This document shows, piece by piece, positions 28,085 through 37,339 of a stretch of 64,000 bases of DNA. A program made the position numbers and the translations under genes. The notes under the pieces are model-generated. The model made no database searches, was not told where the DNA came from, and saw only the letters and a program-made list of their open reading frames with translations. The stretch's first letter is position 1; every line of letters begins with the position of its first letter. Source of the DNA: a virus; IMG/VR virus record IMGVR_UViG_3300032931_000905, positions 1-64,000 of that record; one strand, given 5' to 3'.

Positions 28085-29380
28085 TTATTCTTTTCCTAAT
28101 TGTTGGACTTGTTGATCCGGTGCCGGGAGGACGGTCATCCGTGATTCCTTCATGAGTTCGCAGAGACAGACATATTTTTCACGATCTATCTTATGTTGAA
28201 TCGAGGTGAGCATATACTTACCGGAATAGGTCTCATCCAGGATTTTCTCGGCATCGGTATTCAGTATGGCGGCCGGATAATGGAGGGTCACCACGGCACC
28301 CACGGTCAGGGTCAGATTCCCAGGAAGGACCACACGGACTCTATGATTATGTAGCCCCGCCAAATACATCCGGCGTTGAAGGAGGTTCCGATGGATTTCT
28401 GTTCCGGCCGGCATGATCCGATAGAACGATCCCGGCATCTCTTGGGGCGCCAGATCAAAACGATTCTTGAGGCGTTGGAATGGGGTATAGGTGTTCCCTC
28501 TCCCGGTCGCAGGAAATTGTTGATCCACACTCAGACTCACATCCGATTGGGATTGGGTATCCAGGTCCACGACGGTCATGTGACTGGCATAGGCCCCCAG
28601 AGCAATGAGTTGGAATTCATCACACCCATGAGGCTGTTCGTATTGCATCACATTGTCGAGTTGTTTCTTGGGATCATTGGAGGTCGTCGGTGTGCGCTGT
28701 CGACCAAGATTCCGAGGTCCCATATTGATATCCAGGATCGACTCGGCCCGGAATAGCGTTTCCACGGCCTTGAAGTGATACCCCAATCGGTTTTCATAGA
28801 AGAGAAACGAGGCCGAGAGGACCGCGTTAGAAATGGCAATTTCAGCAAACCAATTCAAGGTTTGAAACGGTTTCCATGTGGCGACAATCAACGAGGTCGG
28901 AAAATCCGTCGGTTCCACAGAGAGACGCGCCTGAGGAATCAGGAGTTCCTTCAGACAGATATCCTCCACCATGCTCGATACCGGGCGAATGACATAGGCC
29001 TTGGACAGACGCAGTTGTTCATTGAGCAGAGCTTCCTCTGAGGTAAAATAGAGGATATAGCTTTCATTGGTGCCCGTTTCATAGATACGATCTCCGAGTT
29101 TATAGACTCGAAATGTTTTCTTGAAGACCACATCCTGGGTGGACTTCTCGAAGGAGATCATCAGATATTCCGATCCCAGGATGGGCACTTCGTTGATGAG
29201 ATTGTGGGAATCATTAATCAGAATCGAACCCGATAGGGTGTTGCCGAACAGGTCCTCATAGATGGAAATTTCTTTCCAGATACCTGTGATATCGACCACA
29301 CGACCTGAGGACGAGATCAGATAGAGTTGCGTGATTTGATAGGCCCCAGGGCGGCTGAGACCAATAGGATTGAGGGCCAT
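28085..29380 (-). CDS. 27: Baseplate hub subunit gp27-like
   Basis: 431 residues. The hub protein pattern is ISIYEDLFGNTLSGSILIND, then FRVYKLGDRIY and NESYILYFTSEEALLNEQ, in the style of the gp27/gpD tube-like domains. The C-terminal LTVGAVVTLHYPA ... DETYSGKYMLTSIQHKID matches the final hub barrel. It lies between gp53 and gp5 and would bridge tail tube and spike. No oddities are seen. Confidence 0.85.
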   Translation of the reverse strand: MALNPIGLSRPGAYQITQLYLISSSGRVVDITGIWKEISIYEDLFGNTLSGSILINDSHNLINEVPILGSEYLMISFEKSTQDVVFKKTFRVYKLGDRIYETGTNESYILYFTSEEALLNEQLRLSKAYVIRPVSSMVEDICLKELLIPQARLSVEPTDFPTSLIVATWKPFQTLNWFAEIAISNAVLSASFLFYENRLGYHFKAVETLFRAESILDINMGPRNLGRQRTPTTSNDPKKQLDNVMQYEQPHGCDEFQLIALGAYASHMTVVDLDTQSQSDVSLSVDQQFPATGRGNTYTPFQRLKNRFDLAPQEMPGSFYRIMPAGTEIHRNLLQRRMYLAGLHNHRVRVVLPGNLTLTVGAVVTLHYPAAILNTDAEKILDETYSGKYMLTSIQHKIDREKYVCLCELMKESRMTVLPAPDQQVQQLGKE

Positions 29381-29386
29381 ACTCGT

Positions 29387-31306
29387 TTAGTTTCCTGTCA
29401 ATCGTGCGAGTTGTGCTCGGGCTTGGAGGAGATAATCCTTCTTGAGTAATTTGATGTGTCGCTTTTTGTCGTTCTTGAGGACTTCGACATCATAGGCACT
29501 CAGGCTTCCGGTCGTCACCGTCGTGGTCACCGTGGTGTGATCGGGGAACGAATAGACTCGCCCATTCACTTCGGTGGCTTGTGGGACCAGCGCATTGCTC
29601 TGGGTGGGCTGTTGATAGACACTATTCGCCAGAATCCCTGCCATCGTGACATTCGTAAGATGATATTGCAGCGTGGTCGCGCCGCCGACCCCATGGCGCA
29701 GGCCAAACCCACAGGTGGTGCCACTCAGCGGGGTAGGATCAACATAGGACGCTTCCAGGATGCCGTTGCGATAATACGAAATCGCCGAGCCTTGTGCGAC
29801 CACACCGAGTTGTGTACCGGGGGACAGCGAACCGAATGGGCTACTATTGCCTGAAAAGACATACACATTACCGCCGGCCGTCGTATTGGCATTGACCGAA
29901 CGCTGTAGCGAAAATGAACCGTTTGAGGTGATCTGATAATCATAGCCGGTCCAGTGATTCCCGACATTATCGGCCGTGCCTCTCACGGCGACCTGGATAT
30001 AGGCAGGATTGGCCGTAATCATGGCACCCACGGTCACGGTGATGCTGTGATCGCCGGTACTCGGCTGTGGGACATTGGCGGTGACAAACCCATAGGAACC
30101 GCCGGAATGGATGGTGACCAATGGCGTGCTACCAGATCCCGACACAAAGATTCCAGACGGGGCGGCATCGAGGATATGGGAGTTGTCATTCCAGTAGCGA
30201 TAATCGGTCGAGGGTGATTGCGTCTTTTGATGGTCTTCGGGGTTCTGCCCGATCATGCCTCGCTGGAAATCTTCTTGTCTTCCCAGGCTGCCATCAGGTC
30301 CGACCGTCAGAGTCGTGATCGAGGTTTTCGTTTGGAGTCCGATCATCCCTTTGGTCCCGGTGATCATGCTAGAGCTATCGACGGCATGGATCATCAGATT
30401 GCCATTCAGATGGAGGGTCACCAAGTTCCCATAGGCGGCGACTCGGTATTGCATGTTATTCGCTATCGCCACGGTGGCATTGGCCGCGAAATCGTATTTC
30501 GTCAGGACGGTCTTGCCTGTCTGGGCAATCCAATCAAATTCTTCATATTTGTAGAGGACCACATTGGCGCCGTTGCAGGAGATATCCGCGAAATATCCCG
30601 ACAGTTTATCATGGGTAATGCCTGTTCGCACCCCCAAGGTAATGAGACCTGTGGCATTGGCCGTAGGACCGATTGTGGCATCAATATATTGATTCGCCGG
30701 CATGTCGTGTGTCAGTAAGGCCGCTCCAGATCCCGTGGTGGATAACGCATTATTCGCAATCACGAATCCCGCAATAGGATCAGTCAGATTGACATTATGA
30801 CCTGGTAAGATTTGATAATCCGCACCCAGGGTCGTTCTGGTAAAGGTATCGATATAGGGCACGACCTGAAGGCCCCGTGACTCAAACGCCGTTTGATCGA
30901 TCACGGTCAAGGCGGAGGCCACTTCGGTGTTGGAATTGACGCTATTCAATTGCAGGAGATACAGGCCCGATTGTTGTTGAGCATTGGCCACGCTGCCGTA
31001 TTTGTTGAGGATCATGGCTTTGAAATCTTGATAATTCAGTGGCCAATCCAGGACGGGATCGGTGATATTGTTTACCAAGGTGACCAGCCAAAAATACCGA
31101 GAATCGCCATAGTACTTATGGGCAATACTTTCTGGTGTGTCTGATTCCTTGATCTGATAGGGATAGAAGCTTGATGCATTCTGGAGCAACAGTTCCGTAA
31201 AGGCCACACGGCGAAAGATGTTGGTGACCACATCATCCGCACTGGTGGCCGTGGAATCGAGCGTATAGGTCATCAGAGGAAAGTCACCAAAATAAGTAGA
31301 CGCCAT
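29387..31306 (-). CDS. 53: Baseplate wedge gp53-like with large central LamG-type insertion
   Basis: 639 residues, against about 200 in T4 gp53. Residues 1-110 are gp53/LysM-like (FGDFPLMTYTLD, YPYQIKESDTPESIAHKYYG, YFWLVTLVNNITDP). The C-terminal about 35 residues (VEVLKNDKKRHIKLLKKDYL) also match the gp53 end. Between them lie about 400 residues of beta-sandwich sequence with two LamG/concanavalin-like halves (IDATIGPTANATGLITLGVRT, LHLNGNLMIHAVDS). The insert probably projects from the baseplate and binds glycan; this is inference. Confidence 0.83.
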   Translation of the reverse strand: MASTYFGDFPLMTYTLDSTATSADDVVTNIFRRVAFTELLLQNASSFYPYQIKESDTPESIAHKYYGDSRYFWLVTLVNNITDPVLDWPLNYQDFKAMILNKYGSVANAQQQSGLYLLQLNSVNSNTEVASALTVIDQTAFESRGLQVVPYIDTFTRTTLGADYQILPGHNVNLTDPIAGFVIANNALSTTGSGAALLTHDMPANQYIDATIGPTANATGLITLGVRTGITHDKLSGYFADISCNGANVVLYKYEEFDWIAQTGKTVLTKYDFAANATVAIANNMQYRVAAYGNLVTLHLNGNLMIHAVDSSSMITGTKGMIGLQTKTSITTLTVGPDGSLGRQEDFQRGMIGQNPEDHQKTQSPSTDYRYWNDNSHILDAAPSGIFVSGSGSTPLVTIHSGGSYGFVTANVPQPSTGDHSITVTVGAMITANPAYIQVAVRGTADNVGNHWTGYDYQITSNGSFSLQRSVNANTTAGGNVYVFSGNSSPFGSLSPGTQLGVVAQGSAISYYRNGILEASYVDPTPLSGTTCGFGLRHGVGGATTLQYHLTNVTMAGILANSVYQQPTQSNALVPQATEVNGRVYSFPDHTTVTTTVTTGSLSAYDVEVLKNDKKRHIKLLKKDYLLQARAQLARLTGN

Positions 31307-31309
31307 GAC

Positions 31310-32500
31310 TTAGTAGCCTTTCAACACCAAATCTTTGGTGATGTATTCTGTTTCGGTAAATTCGAGCCGCATCCGAATGTTGACGGGCATGCCTTCTCGG
31401 ATATTGCCTGGTTCTTGATAGGCAGCAAATCCATTGGGGGCATAATCAAGATCGATGTTTCTGAGGACACAGGTCGAAATTTTTCCCAGTGTGCTAATGG
31501 AAAATTCAATGTCGATATCTCCTGGTGGGATCATCAGAAATCCCAGTCCACCTTGATCGGGTACTTCAGGGGCCGCGAAAAACTTGAAGGCCCGAATGAT
31601 GCGCTGCACGGCGACCCCTTCGTCATAGGAGCGAGGCGCAAAATTGAATTCCAGTGTAAAGGTCCGTAAATCAGGAGAGGTATACAAGACTTCGATCATG
31701 GGATTGACGGCAAACCCTAATTTTGAGAGGACCAGGCCGTCGGGCAGCCCTGTGGCCGCGTCCAGAAACTTCGCTCCTGCGGTTTTGGCGGCCGTAATGG
31801 CCCCCGCCAGTGCACCTGATCCTGTGCCTGTGGCCACACCTTCGGCGAGTTGGACGCCTGGGGCCAGGGCCTGGACTCGACCGGAATCAGACAGATGGGG
31901 ATCACGCCATTGTTGAGCAAAGTTCCATTGCAGGGTATCGGGCATATACAGTCGGATAGAATGTGAGGTCCGCACCGTTTCCCGCGACAAGTCGATGGAC
32001 GCATATTGCCCTTTGACATCAGAGCTAATGGGTTGGGCCGATCCGGTCCCGCGACTATTGACTTCCCGCGCAGTCAGTCCTGCCACACCAGCGGAGACGG
32101 AGAAGCTCTTTTTTCCGGTCGTACTCAGGCTCTCATTGAGATTCACGCCTTTATAGGCTTTATTGAAGCGGGAGGCCGTGGTGGCCACATTGAAATAAAA
32201 TGTCATGTAATGGGGATAGCGGCTTCCTAATCCCGCAGCGGGATATTGGATCTGATCGAAGTCGAAAAATGATTGTTCGAGCGCCGATAATGGCTCCTGT
32301 TTCTGACTCTCTTTGTAATATTCGGCTGTGGTATTGACGGCCGTGATAGGTTTCTTTGAGATATCAAAGGCGCCGGTGATCGCCGGGGCGCCAAATGCAC
32401 CAGGGGCAGGATTGGGCGAACTGACGAGACCTGTGCTGATCGGCGCAAAGGACTGTCGGCCAGCGGAAAAGAGTCCTTCGGTACCGGTGAACTCAGCCAT
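31310..32500 (-). CDS. 48: Tail tube cap / tube-baseplate junction protein gp48-like
   Basis: 396 residues. The gp48/gp54 family pattern includes MTFYFNVATTASRFN, IRLYMPDTLQWNFAQQW, NPMIEVLYTSPDLRTFTLEF, AVQRIIRAFKFFAAPE and the C-terminal VNIRMRLEFTETEYITKDLV. T4 gp48 caps the hub so that the tube can polymerise. The promoter of the plus-strand operon (32498-32505) overlaps this gene's start codon, while its own late promoter lies at 32531-32538. Confidence 0.88.
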   Translation of the reverse strand: MAEFTGTEGLFSAGRQSFAPISTGLVSSPNPAPGAFGAPAITGAFDISKKPITAVNTTAEYYKESQKQEPLSALEQSFFDFDQIQYPAAGLGSRYPHYMTFYFNVATTASRFNKAYKGVNLNESLSTTGKKSFSVSAGVAGLTAREVNSRGTGSAQPISSDVKGQYASIDLSRETVRTSHSIRLYMPDTLQWNFAQQWRDPHLSDSGRVQALAPGVQLAEGVATGTGSGALAGAITAAKTAGAKFLDAATGLPDGLVLSKLGFAVNPMIEVLYTSPDLRTFTLEFNFAPRSYDEGVAVQRIIRAFKFFAAPEVPDQGGLGFLMIPPGDIDIEFSISTLGKISTCVLRNIDLDYAPNGFAAYQEPGNIREGMPVNIRMRLEFTETEYITKDLVLKGY

Positions 32501-32505
32501 AAATA
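32498..32505 (+). promoter_or_regulatory. Late promoter CATAAATA for the plus-strand operon
   Basis: CATAAATA on the plus strand, 50 nt before gp4. It overlaps the start codon of the divergent gp48 gene. Confidence 0.6.
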
Positions 32506-32530
32506 CTCCTTGTGAAAGTCAGACTGTTGT

Positions 32531-32538
32531 TATTTATA
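32531..32538 (-). promoter_or_regulatory. Late promoter TATAAATA for gp48 and the hub operon
   Basis: Perfect TATAAATA on the minus strand, 31 nt before the gp48 ATG. With the plus-strand element at 32498-32505 it makes a face-to-face pair, so the two transcripts would overlap at their 5' ends. Confidence 0.65.
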
Positions 32539-32554
32539 TCGGAATCCCTGTGCC

Positions 32555-33001
32555 ATGAAATATTATCAAGGTCGCTATACCCCCATTCATCCCGAAAAGT
32601 ATCAAGGCGAGATCGGGAACATCTGCTATCGCTCGTCCTGGGAAAAACGGGTGATGCTCTGGCTCGATCAACACCCTTCGGTGCTCTGGTGGGGATCGGA
32701 ATCCTTCCCGATACCGTATATGAGTCCCGTGGATAAACGGCCACATCGGTACTTCCCTGATTTTGTGGTGCATATGAGGAAAAAGGATACCAGCGAACAA
32801 ACATTTATCTGGGAGATTAAGCCGCACCGAGAGACCATGCTGAGACCGGCCCCTCAACGGTCCTCACGACGATTTCTTCAAGAGGCGGCCACCTACAGCA
32901 TAAATAGGGCGAAGTGGGATGCCTGTGACGCATTTTGTCTGGCCAAGGGATGGACATTTATGGTCATCACCGAAAAGAATATTCCAGGACTGAAGACCTA
33001 A
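32555..33001 (+). CDS. 4: Head completion protein gp4
   Basis: 148 residues, as in T4 gp4 (150). The gp4 pattern is YYQGRYTPIHPEKYQG, YRSSWEKRVMLWLDQHP, KRPHRYFPDFVV, FIWEIKPHRET and WDACDAFCLAKGWTF. The fold is nuclease-like, with E at the start of WEK, D in PDF and E-x-K in WEIKP as the putative PD-(D/E)XK residues. It acts at the filled head before tail joining. First gene of the plus-strand late operon. Confidence 0.93.
   Translation: MKYYQGRYTPIHPEKYQGEIGNICYRSSWEKRVMLWLDQHPSVLWWGSESFPIPYMSPVDKRPHRYFPDFVVHMRKKDTSEQTFIWEIKPHRETMLRPAPQRSSRRFLQEAATYSINRAKWDACDAFCLAKGWTFMVITEKNIPGLKT
32899..32906 (+). promoter_or_regulatory. Possible internal late promoter CATAAATA
   Basis: CATAAATA on the plus strand inside gp4, about 97 nt before the next gene. 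It lies within coding sequence, so a chance match is possible. Confidence 0.35.
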
Positions 33002-33002
33002 T

Positions 33003-33599
33003 ATGCCTTCGATACTTCAACGAATTCAACAACAATCAGTGGATGCCGGCATGGTCCAACGGACGGATGCCGCCCGGAAATGGCTCCTATCCTTGATTCC
33101 GTCCCTCAAGGTGACCTCTATGACCTTGATGCAGGATCGTCAGTCCCAGAAGTCCCGCATTTTTGTGGGTCGCATGTATTTTTTCCGGTATGATGCCCTG
33201 GGCAAGGATGAATTGCCCTATTTTGATCGGTTCCCGTTGGTGATTCCTATCGATCAGTATCACGATGGATTCCTGGCGCTGAATCTCCATTATTTGCCTG
33301 TCAAGACGAGAATGATCCTCATGAATAAACTCAGTGTCTTGCTCACGACCCCTGGGCGCTATGACGAGCGGACCCGACTCCGCATTTCCTATCGGGTGCT
33401 TCAGAGTCATGGTCGGATCTATGAGCATACCCCAGCCGTGAAACGCTATCTCTATTCTCAGATCAAATCTCGCTTTTTAGAAGTGCCTGCGCCCCAGTGG
33501 GATATCGCCGCCTTGCTCCCCACGGCGTCATTCCGCGGTGCCACGGTGTCAGAAGTCTATGCCGATTCACGGCAGATCATTCAGAAGAGGAAGACCTAA
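33003..33599 (+). CDS. Conserved myovirus protein next to gp4, function unknown
   Basis: 198 residues. The central pattern RMYFFRYDALGKDELPYFDRFPLVIPIDQY, broken here as MYFFRYDALG and ELPYFDRFPLVIPI, then DGFLALNLHYLPVKTRMILMN, is well conserved in T4-like phages of marine and freshwater bacteria. I recall no established function. Tight spacing to gp4 and gp54 suggests a role in head completion or tail-head joining, or in DNA end protection as for T4 gp2; this is inference. Confidence 0.75.
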   Translation: MPSILQRIQQQSVDAGMVQRTDAARKWLLSLIPSLKVTSMTLMQDRQSQKSRIFVGRMYFFRYDALGKDELPYFDRFPLVIPIDQYHDGFLALNLHYLPVKTRMILMNKLSVLLTTPGRYDERTRLRISYRVLQSHGRIYEHTPAVKRYLYSQIKSRFLEVPAPQWDIAALLPTASFRGATVSEVYADSRQIIQKRKT

Positions 33600-33600
33600 C

Positions 33601-34341
33601 ATGGCCGGACGTATCGATGAATTTTGGTCCCAGATGAAAGATGACGGCATCGCTAAGAATTCCCATTCGGATGTGCGGATCGATCTGCCTCCCTCACTGA
33701 GCGGTCTGGGTTGGGGCGGGATCGAACAGACCATGAAGTTGCGGTGTGAGTCTGGAGAATTACCGGGTCGTCAAATCGTCTCTAGTGATATCAAAATCTA
33801 TGGACCCATCTATCGGACGCCCTATCAATCCGTCTATACCGAACTGAATCTGACCTTTATCGAAACGGCCGATCTTCAAATTCGTCGATTCATGGAAGCC
33901 TGGATGGATACCATCTTTGATTCTAGCTCGAATGTCCTGGCCTATCAAAACACCTTCCAGGTGTCGATGACGATTACCCAATATCAGGTGGATGCTCGGC
34001 CGGGTCAACCCGTCGATGAACGAAGTGAATTTTTCCCCGAATTCGGTCCCAATGTATTTGGAGGCAGGCAAGTGGCCACGCCGGCCGCCGCGGGATCATC
34101 CCTGGAACCGTCCTTGTTGATGTTCATCAAGAATGCGTATCCTGTCAATATCAATCAGATGGCCACCTCATGGGCCGATGACTCCCCTCATCGGGTCCAG
34201 GTCGCCTTCTTCTATGAATGGTATACGATGTCGGCGCCGAATCCGCGTTCGACCAGTGGCGCCAATTCAGGGCTCAAGGAATCTCCGCGTACTATTACGA
34301 TACCGGGCGGGACGAATGATCCGATCCTGGCGAATTTCTAA
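33601..34341 (+). CDS. 54: Tail tube initiator gp54-like
   Basis: 246 residues starting at ATG 33601, directly after the previous stop; a longer frame upstream overlaps a real gene. The tail-tube fold pattern is GLGWGGIEQTMKLRCESGELPG, broken as GLGWGGIEQTM and CESGELPGRQ, then YQSVYTELNLTFIETADL and VNINQMATSWADDSPHRVQ with AFFYEWY. These are typical of gp54/gp19 tube proteins. T4 gp54 sits at the tube-baseplate junction with gp48. Confidence 0.82.
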   Translation: MAGRIDEFWSQMKDDGIAKNSHSDVRIDLPPSLSGLGWGGIEQTMKLRCESGELPGRQIVSSDIKIYGPIYRTPYQSVYTELNLTFIETADLQIRRFMEAWMDTIFDSSSNVLAYQNTFQVSMTITQYQVDARPGQPVDERSEFFPEFGPNVFGGRQVATPAAAGSSLEPSLLMFIKNAYPVNINQMATSWADDSPHRVQVAFFYEWYTMSAPNPRSTSGANSGLKESPRTITIPGGTNDPILANF

Positions 34342-34361
34342 TCTATCACATGATGAGGTGA

Positions 34362-35117
34362 ATGATGCTCCCGAAATTAGTGACTCCACAATATGACTAT
34401 CTGTGTCCGTCAGGGATGCAAGTGACCTATCGGCCCTTCCTGGTCAGGGAAGAAAAGCTGTTACTCATGGCCCGAGAATCGAATGATGCCAATACGATCA
34501 TGGACGCGGTCGAGCAAGTCGTGAAGAATTGTGTGCAGACCTCGGTGCCACTGGATACGTTACCGATGTTTGACATCGAAGCAATCTTCCTGCAACTTCG
34601 GGCCCGTTCTGTAGGGGAATCGGCGAACCTCCGTTTTCAGTGCCATCAGGTGATCTCGGTCCCTGGGCTTGCTCAGGTCGGTGAGGTGCCCACGTCACGT
34701 TCCTGTGATGTGGTCTCGGAGTATACCGTCGATTTGTTGGGGATTGTCCCGACCTTTGGAGCAGGGCATTCCAAAACGATTCCACTCAACGAGACCGTGG
34801 GGTTGATTATGCGGTATCCCTCGTTCAAGTCGTTCAAGAAATTTATCAATGCGACCTTGAGTACCGAGGACGCCTTTCGGGTGATCGAATCGTGTATTGA
34901 GTCGGTCTATGATGCCCAGAAATTCTATCCCGCAAAGGATGCCTCACCGACGGAACTGCGTGAGTTTCTGGAATCATTGAATACCAAACAAGTGGAGAGT
35001 ATTGATCACTTTTTTGAGACCTTTCCGAAAATTCGGACCACGATCCCGTTCAAGTGTCCTGGGTGTGGCTATACCGAATCCTTGGAGGTCGAAGGGCTCG
35101 AATCTTTTTTCGCATAG
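34362..35117 (+). CDS. 26: Baseplate hub assembly protein gp26-like
   Basis: 251 residues. The N-terminus has the T4-type base plate protein pattern (VTPQYDYLCPSGMQVTYRPF, LVREEKLLLMARES, FDIEAIFLQLRARSVGES). A C-terminal CPGC (IPFKCPGCGYTESL) may pair with Cys/His of the FQCHQ segment to bind zinc. Two consecutive ATGs (34362, 34365) follow a GAGGTGA site, and either could start translation. Required for hub assembly in T4. Confidence 0.85.
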   Translation: MMLPKLVTPQYDYLCPSGMQVTYRPFLVREEKLLLMARESNDANTIMDAVEQVVKNCVQTSVPLDTLPMFDIEAIFLQLRARSVGESANLRFQCHQVISVPGLAQVGEVPTSRSCDVVSEYTVDLLGIVPTFGAGHSKTIPLNETVGLIMRYPSFKSFKKFINATLSTEDAFRVIESCIESVYDAQKFYPAKDASPTELREFLESLNTKQVESIDHFFETFPKIRTTIPFKCPGCGYTESLEVEGLESFFA

Positions 35118-35137
35118 GGACCTCACACGATTCGTTG

Positions 35138-35332
35138 ATGAATTACTATAAAACGAATTTTGCGATGGTCCAGCATCATCACTGGGATCTTGACGCATTA
35201 GAATCCTTATTACCCTGGGAGCGGCATGTGTATATTCAGTTACTTCAAGCCTATTTGAAAGATGAAGCCGACGCCCGCGCCTTACAGGCACAGGCACAGA
35301 AACACCACACACCACGGAAGCGCACAGTCTAA
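35138..35332 (+). CDS. Small baseplate hub assembly protein (gp51-like by position)
   Basis: 64 residues from ATG 35138. The helical pattern HHHWDLDALESLLPWERHVYI, broken as WDLDALESLLPWERH, followed by QLLQAYLKDEAD and a basic tail, is typical of the small protein after gp26 in T4-like phages, where T4 has gp51. It could also be a tail assembly chaperone-like protein. Its stop overlaps the tape-measure start (TAATG). Confidence 0.75.
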   Translation: MNYYKTNFAMVQHHHWDLDALESLLPWERHVYIQLLQAYLKDEADARALQAQAQKHHTPRKRTV

Positions 35333-37335
35333 TGGATGATTCAAAAGCCCCCATCGTCAATCTCGGTAAAGAAACTCGGCGCGATATTGCCGGCGCGATT
35401 CGTGAGTTGTCTCGTCAATTTCGAGAACAGCGGGACGAAAAGAAGACGCGCTCCTTTGCCGACAATATTGCTCATGGTATCGCTACCGGAGGTTCGATCA
35501 GCGGTTCAGTCAAAGATGCCGTCGGGGTCTCCGCTGAAAAAGCGAAAGATCGCTTCAAGAAGGCCATTGATCCCGTCCAGATCGTCAAGCGTCTGACAGG
35601 CTCCAAATTAGCGACCGTCCTGGCCGGGAAGGCCTTGGGGCGGAATCCGACCAAGGTTCGTTCCATTGCCGACATACCAGAACCATTCTCCCCAGAACAA
35701 CAGCAGCAGGACACCTCACCGACGCCCTATACCACACCACAGGAATCTCCGAGCCAGGTCGGTTCTGAGAAGAATTCAGGTGTCTTTGCGGATATGCTCA
35801 AGTACATGGGACTCATCAATCTCCAGGTCGCGTCAATTGCCAAGAAGCTCGGTGCCAATGTCGGTCGTAATGCCAAGGGACAATTCAATAAAATGAATGC
35901 CCCTCAAGAGAAGATTCTGGCAGATATTCAGAATCAATTGATCCTGAGCCACACAGAGGATAAAGCCTATCAACAACACGATGCGGATCTTGAAGAGGAA
36001 CAAGCCAAGAGCCACACAGAGGATAAAGCCTATCAACAACACGATGCGGATCTTGAAGAGGAACAAGCCAAGCTGCTTCGGCAGTCTGACGCCTTGCAGA
36101 AACACGCCCTAGAAGAGGCAGAAAGGGCCCAGGACCGGGCAGGAAGACAAGGACATCCTGATGAGTCACCTTCTCAGATCGGAAGGCATGGTCTGATCGC
36201 CTCGATGCTGGGCAAAGGCGCCGGACATAAGGATGAAGGCTCTGGTATCTTCGGTGGACTCGCTCGCTTTGGGTCATCGGCCTTGGGGCTCGGTGGAGCG
36301 GCGGCGGCCGCGGGTGGTCTGGCATTGAAAGCCATCAGGCATCCTATTAAGGCCTTGAAATCCGTGGCAGGGGCCGCAGGAAAATTCCTGGCCCATCCCA
36401 TCGAGACCACAAAGGCAGCGGTCTCTGCGATCAAGACGATGGCAGGCATCGCACCCAAAGCGGCCGCCGCAGTCGGGGGCATCGCACCCAAAGCCGCAGA
36501 GGCAATCACCAAGGCGCCAGGTGTGGTGTCGAACGTGGCCAAAGGCGGGAAGAAAGCGATTGGTTCCCTGGTCACCAAGCTGATGCCAGGCATGATGAAA
36601 AAATATGGTGGAAAGCTCGCCGGTTCTCTGGTACCAGGTATTGGTACCTTGATCGGTGCCGGGATGACCGTGGGCTCGTTGCTCAAAGGTGATTGGATCG
36701 GTGCCGGACTCAATGCGGTGGGTATGATACCCTATGCTGGTCTGGCGACGATTCCTGCCGCCATTGCGCGTGAAGTCTATTCTGATGTGTATGACGGGGC
36801 CGATCCCTTTACTGATCCCCTACGGGCAGAACGGATGCCTGAGTTATTGGCATCGGTGCGGGAGCAAGTCGGGAACTGGATCTCAGGAAAAGAACAATCA
36901 CCAACCCAAGTTGCGGATGCCGACAAGAAGGAAGAGGCCATCGCTGGTACCTCTCCTACTCCTACTACTACTCCTACTACTCCTACTACTCCTACTCCTA
37001 TGGTCGATGCGGCCGTCGCGGCCGCCAAGGAGCCCGCCGGTAAATTGGGTTCCGAGGGTCTGTGGGAGAAGTTTGAGAGAGAAGAACGCAGTTCACCGAC
37101 CGTGTCGCCTGTCCCTCCAAAAATTGGCGGCGATCAACTCAATGCGCTATCCAGAGAACAGGTGTCCAGTCGTAGTATCAATGGTGATGGTTCGGTCTCG
37201 CAATCGCCCCCAGTGGTGATGAACAGTAATCCGACCACGAATATTACCAATCAGATGTCACAAAAAATGGGTTCCACACGCAATACTGATTCGAGTTTTC
37301 TGCGACGACAAGATGCGTCTGCCTTTGCCACATAA
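35332..37335 (+). CDS. 29: Tail tape measure / hub protein gp29-like
   Basis: 667 residues (T4 gp29 has 590). A charged helical N-terminal half is followed by an alanine/glycine-rich hydrophobic region (about 310-500; AAAAGGLALKAI, GTLIGAGMTVGSLLKG, GLATIPAAIA) typical of tape measures. Two features bear on tail length: a perfect 63-bp tandem duplication (SHTEDKAYQQHDADLEEEQAK twice, about residues 206-247) and a Pro-Thr run near residue 541. It is last in the plus-strand operon, before a hairpin. Confidence 0.82.
   Translation: MDDSKAPIVNLGKETRRDIAGAIRELSRQFREQRDEKKTRSFADNIAHGIATGGSISGSVKDAVGVSAEKAKDRFKKAIDPVQIVKRLTGSKLATVLAGKALGRNPTKVRSIADIPEPFSPEQQQQDTSPTPYTTPQESPSQVGSEKNSGVFADMLKYMGLINLQVASIAKKLGANVGRNAKGQFNKMNAPQEKILADIQNQLILSHTEDKAYQQHDADLEEEQAKSHTEDKAYQQHDADLEEEQAKLLRQSDALQKHALEEAERAQDRAGRQGHPDESPSQIGRHGLIASMLGKGAGHKDEGSGIFGGLARFGSSALGLGGAAAAAGGLALKAIRHPIKALKSVAGAAGKFLAHPIETTKAAVSAIKTMAGIAPKAAAAVGGIAPKAAEAITKAPGVVSNVAKGGKKAIGSLVTKLMPGMMKKYGGKLAGSLVPGIGTLIGAGMTVGSLLKGDWIGAGLNAVGMIPYAGLATIPAAIAREVYSDVYDGADPFTDPLRAERMPELLASVREQVGNWISGKEQSPTQVADADKKEEAIAGTSPTPTTTPTTPTTPTPMVDAAVAAAKEPAGKLGSEGLWEKFEREERSSPTVSPVPPKIGGDQLNALSREQVSSRSINGDGSVSQSPPVVMNSNPTTNITNQMSQKMGSTRNTDSSFLRRQDASAFAT
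35947..36072. repeat. Perfect 63-bp tandem duplication in the tape measure gene
   Basis: Two identical 63-bp units (35947-36009 and 36010-36072) keep the frame and duplicate 21 residues. No mismatches are seen, so the event is recent or maintained. Confidence 0.95.
36953..37000. repeat. CCTACT microsatellite encoding Pro-Thr run
   Basis: Repeats of CCT/ACT encode PTPTTTPTTPTTPTP in the tape measure, a likely slippage site. Confidence 0.9.
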
Positions 37336-37339
37336 CACA

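Noticed and set aside
33003-33599. DNA end protector gp2
   Set aside because: Position next to gp4 is suggestive, but no sequence pattern of T4 gp2 is visible.
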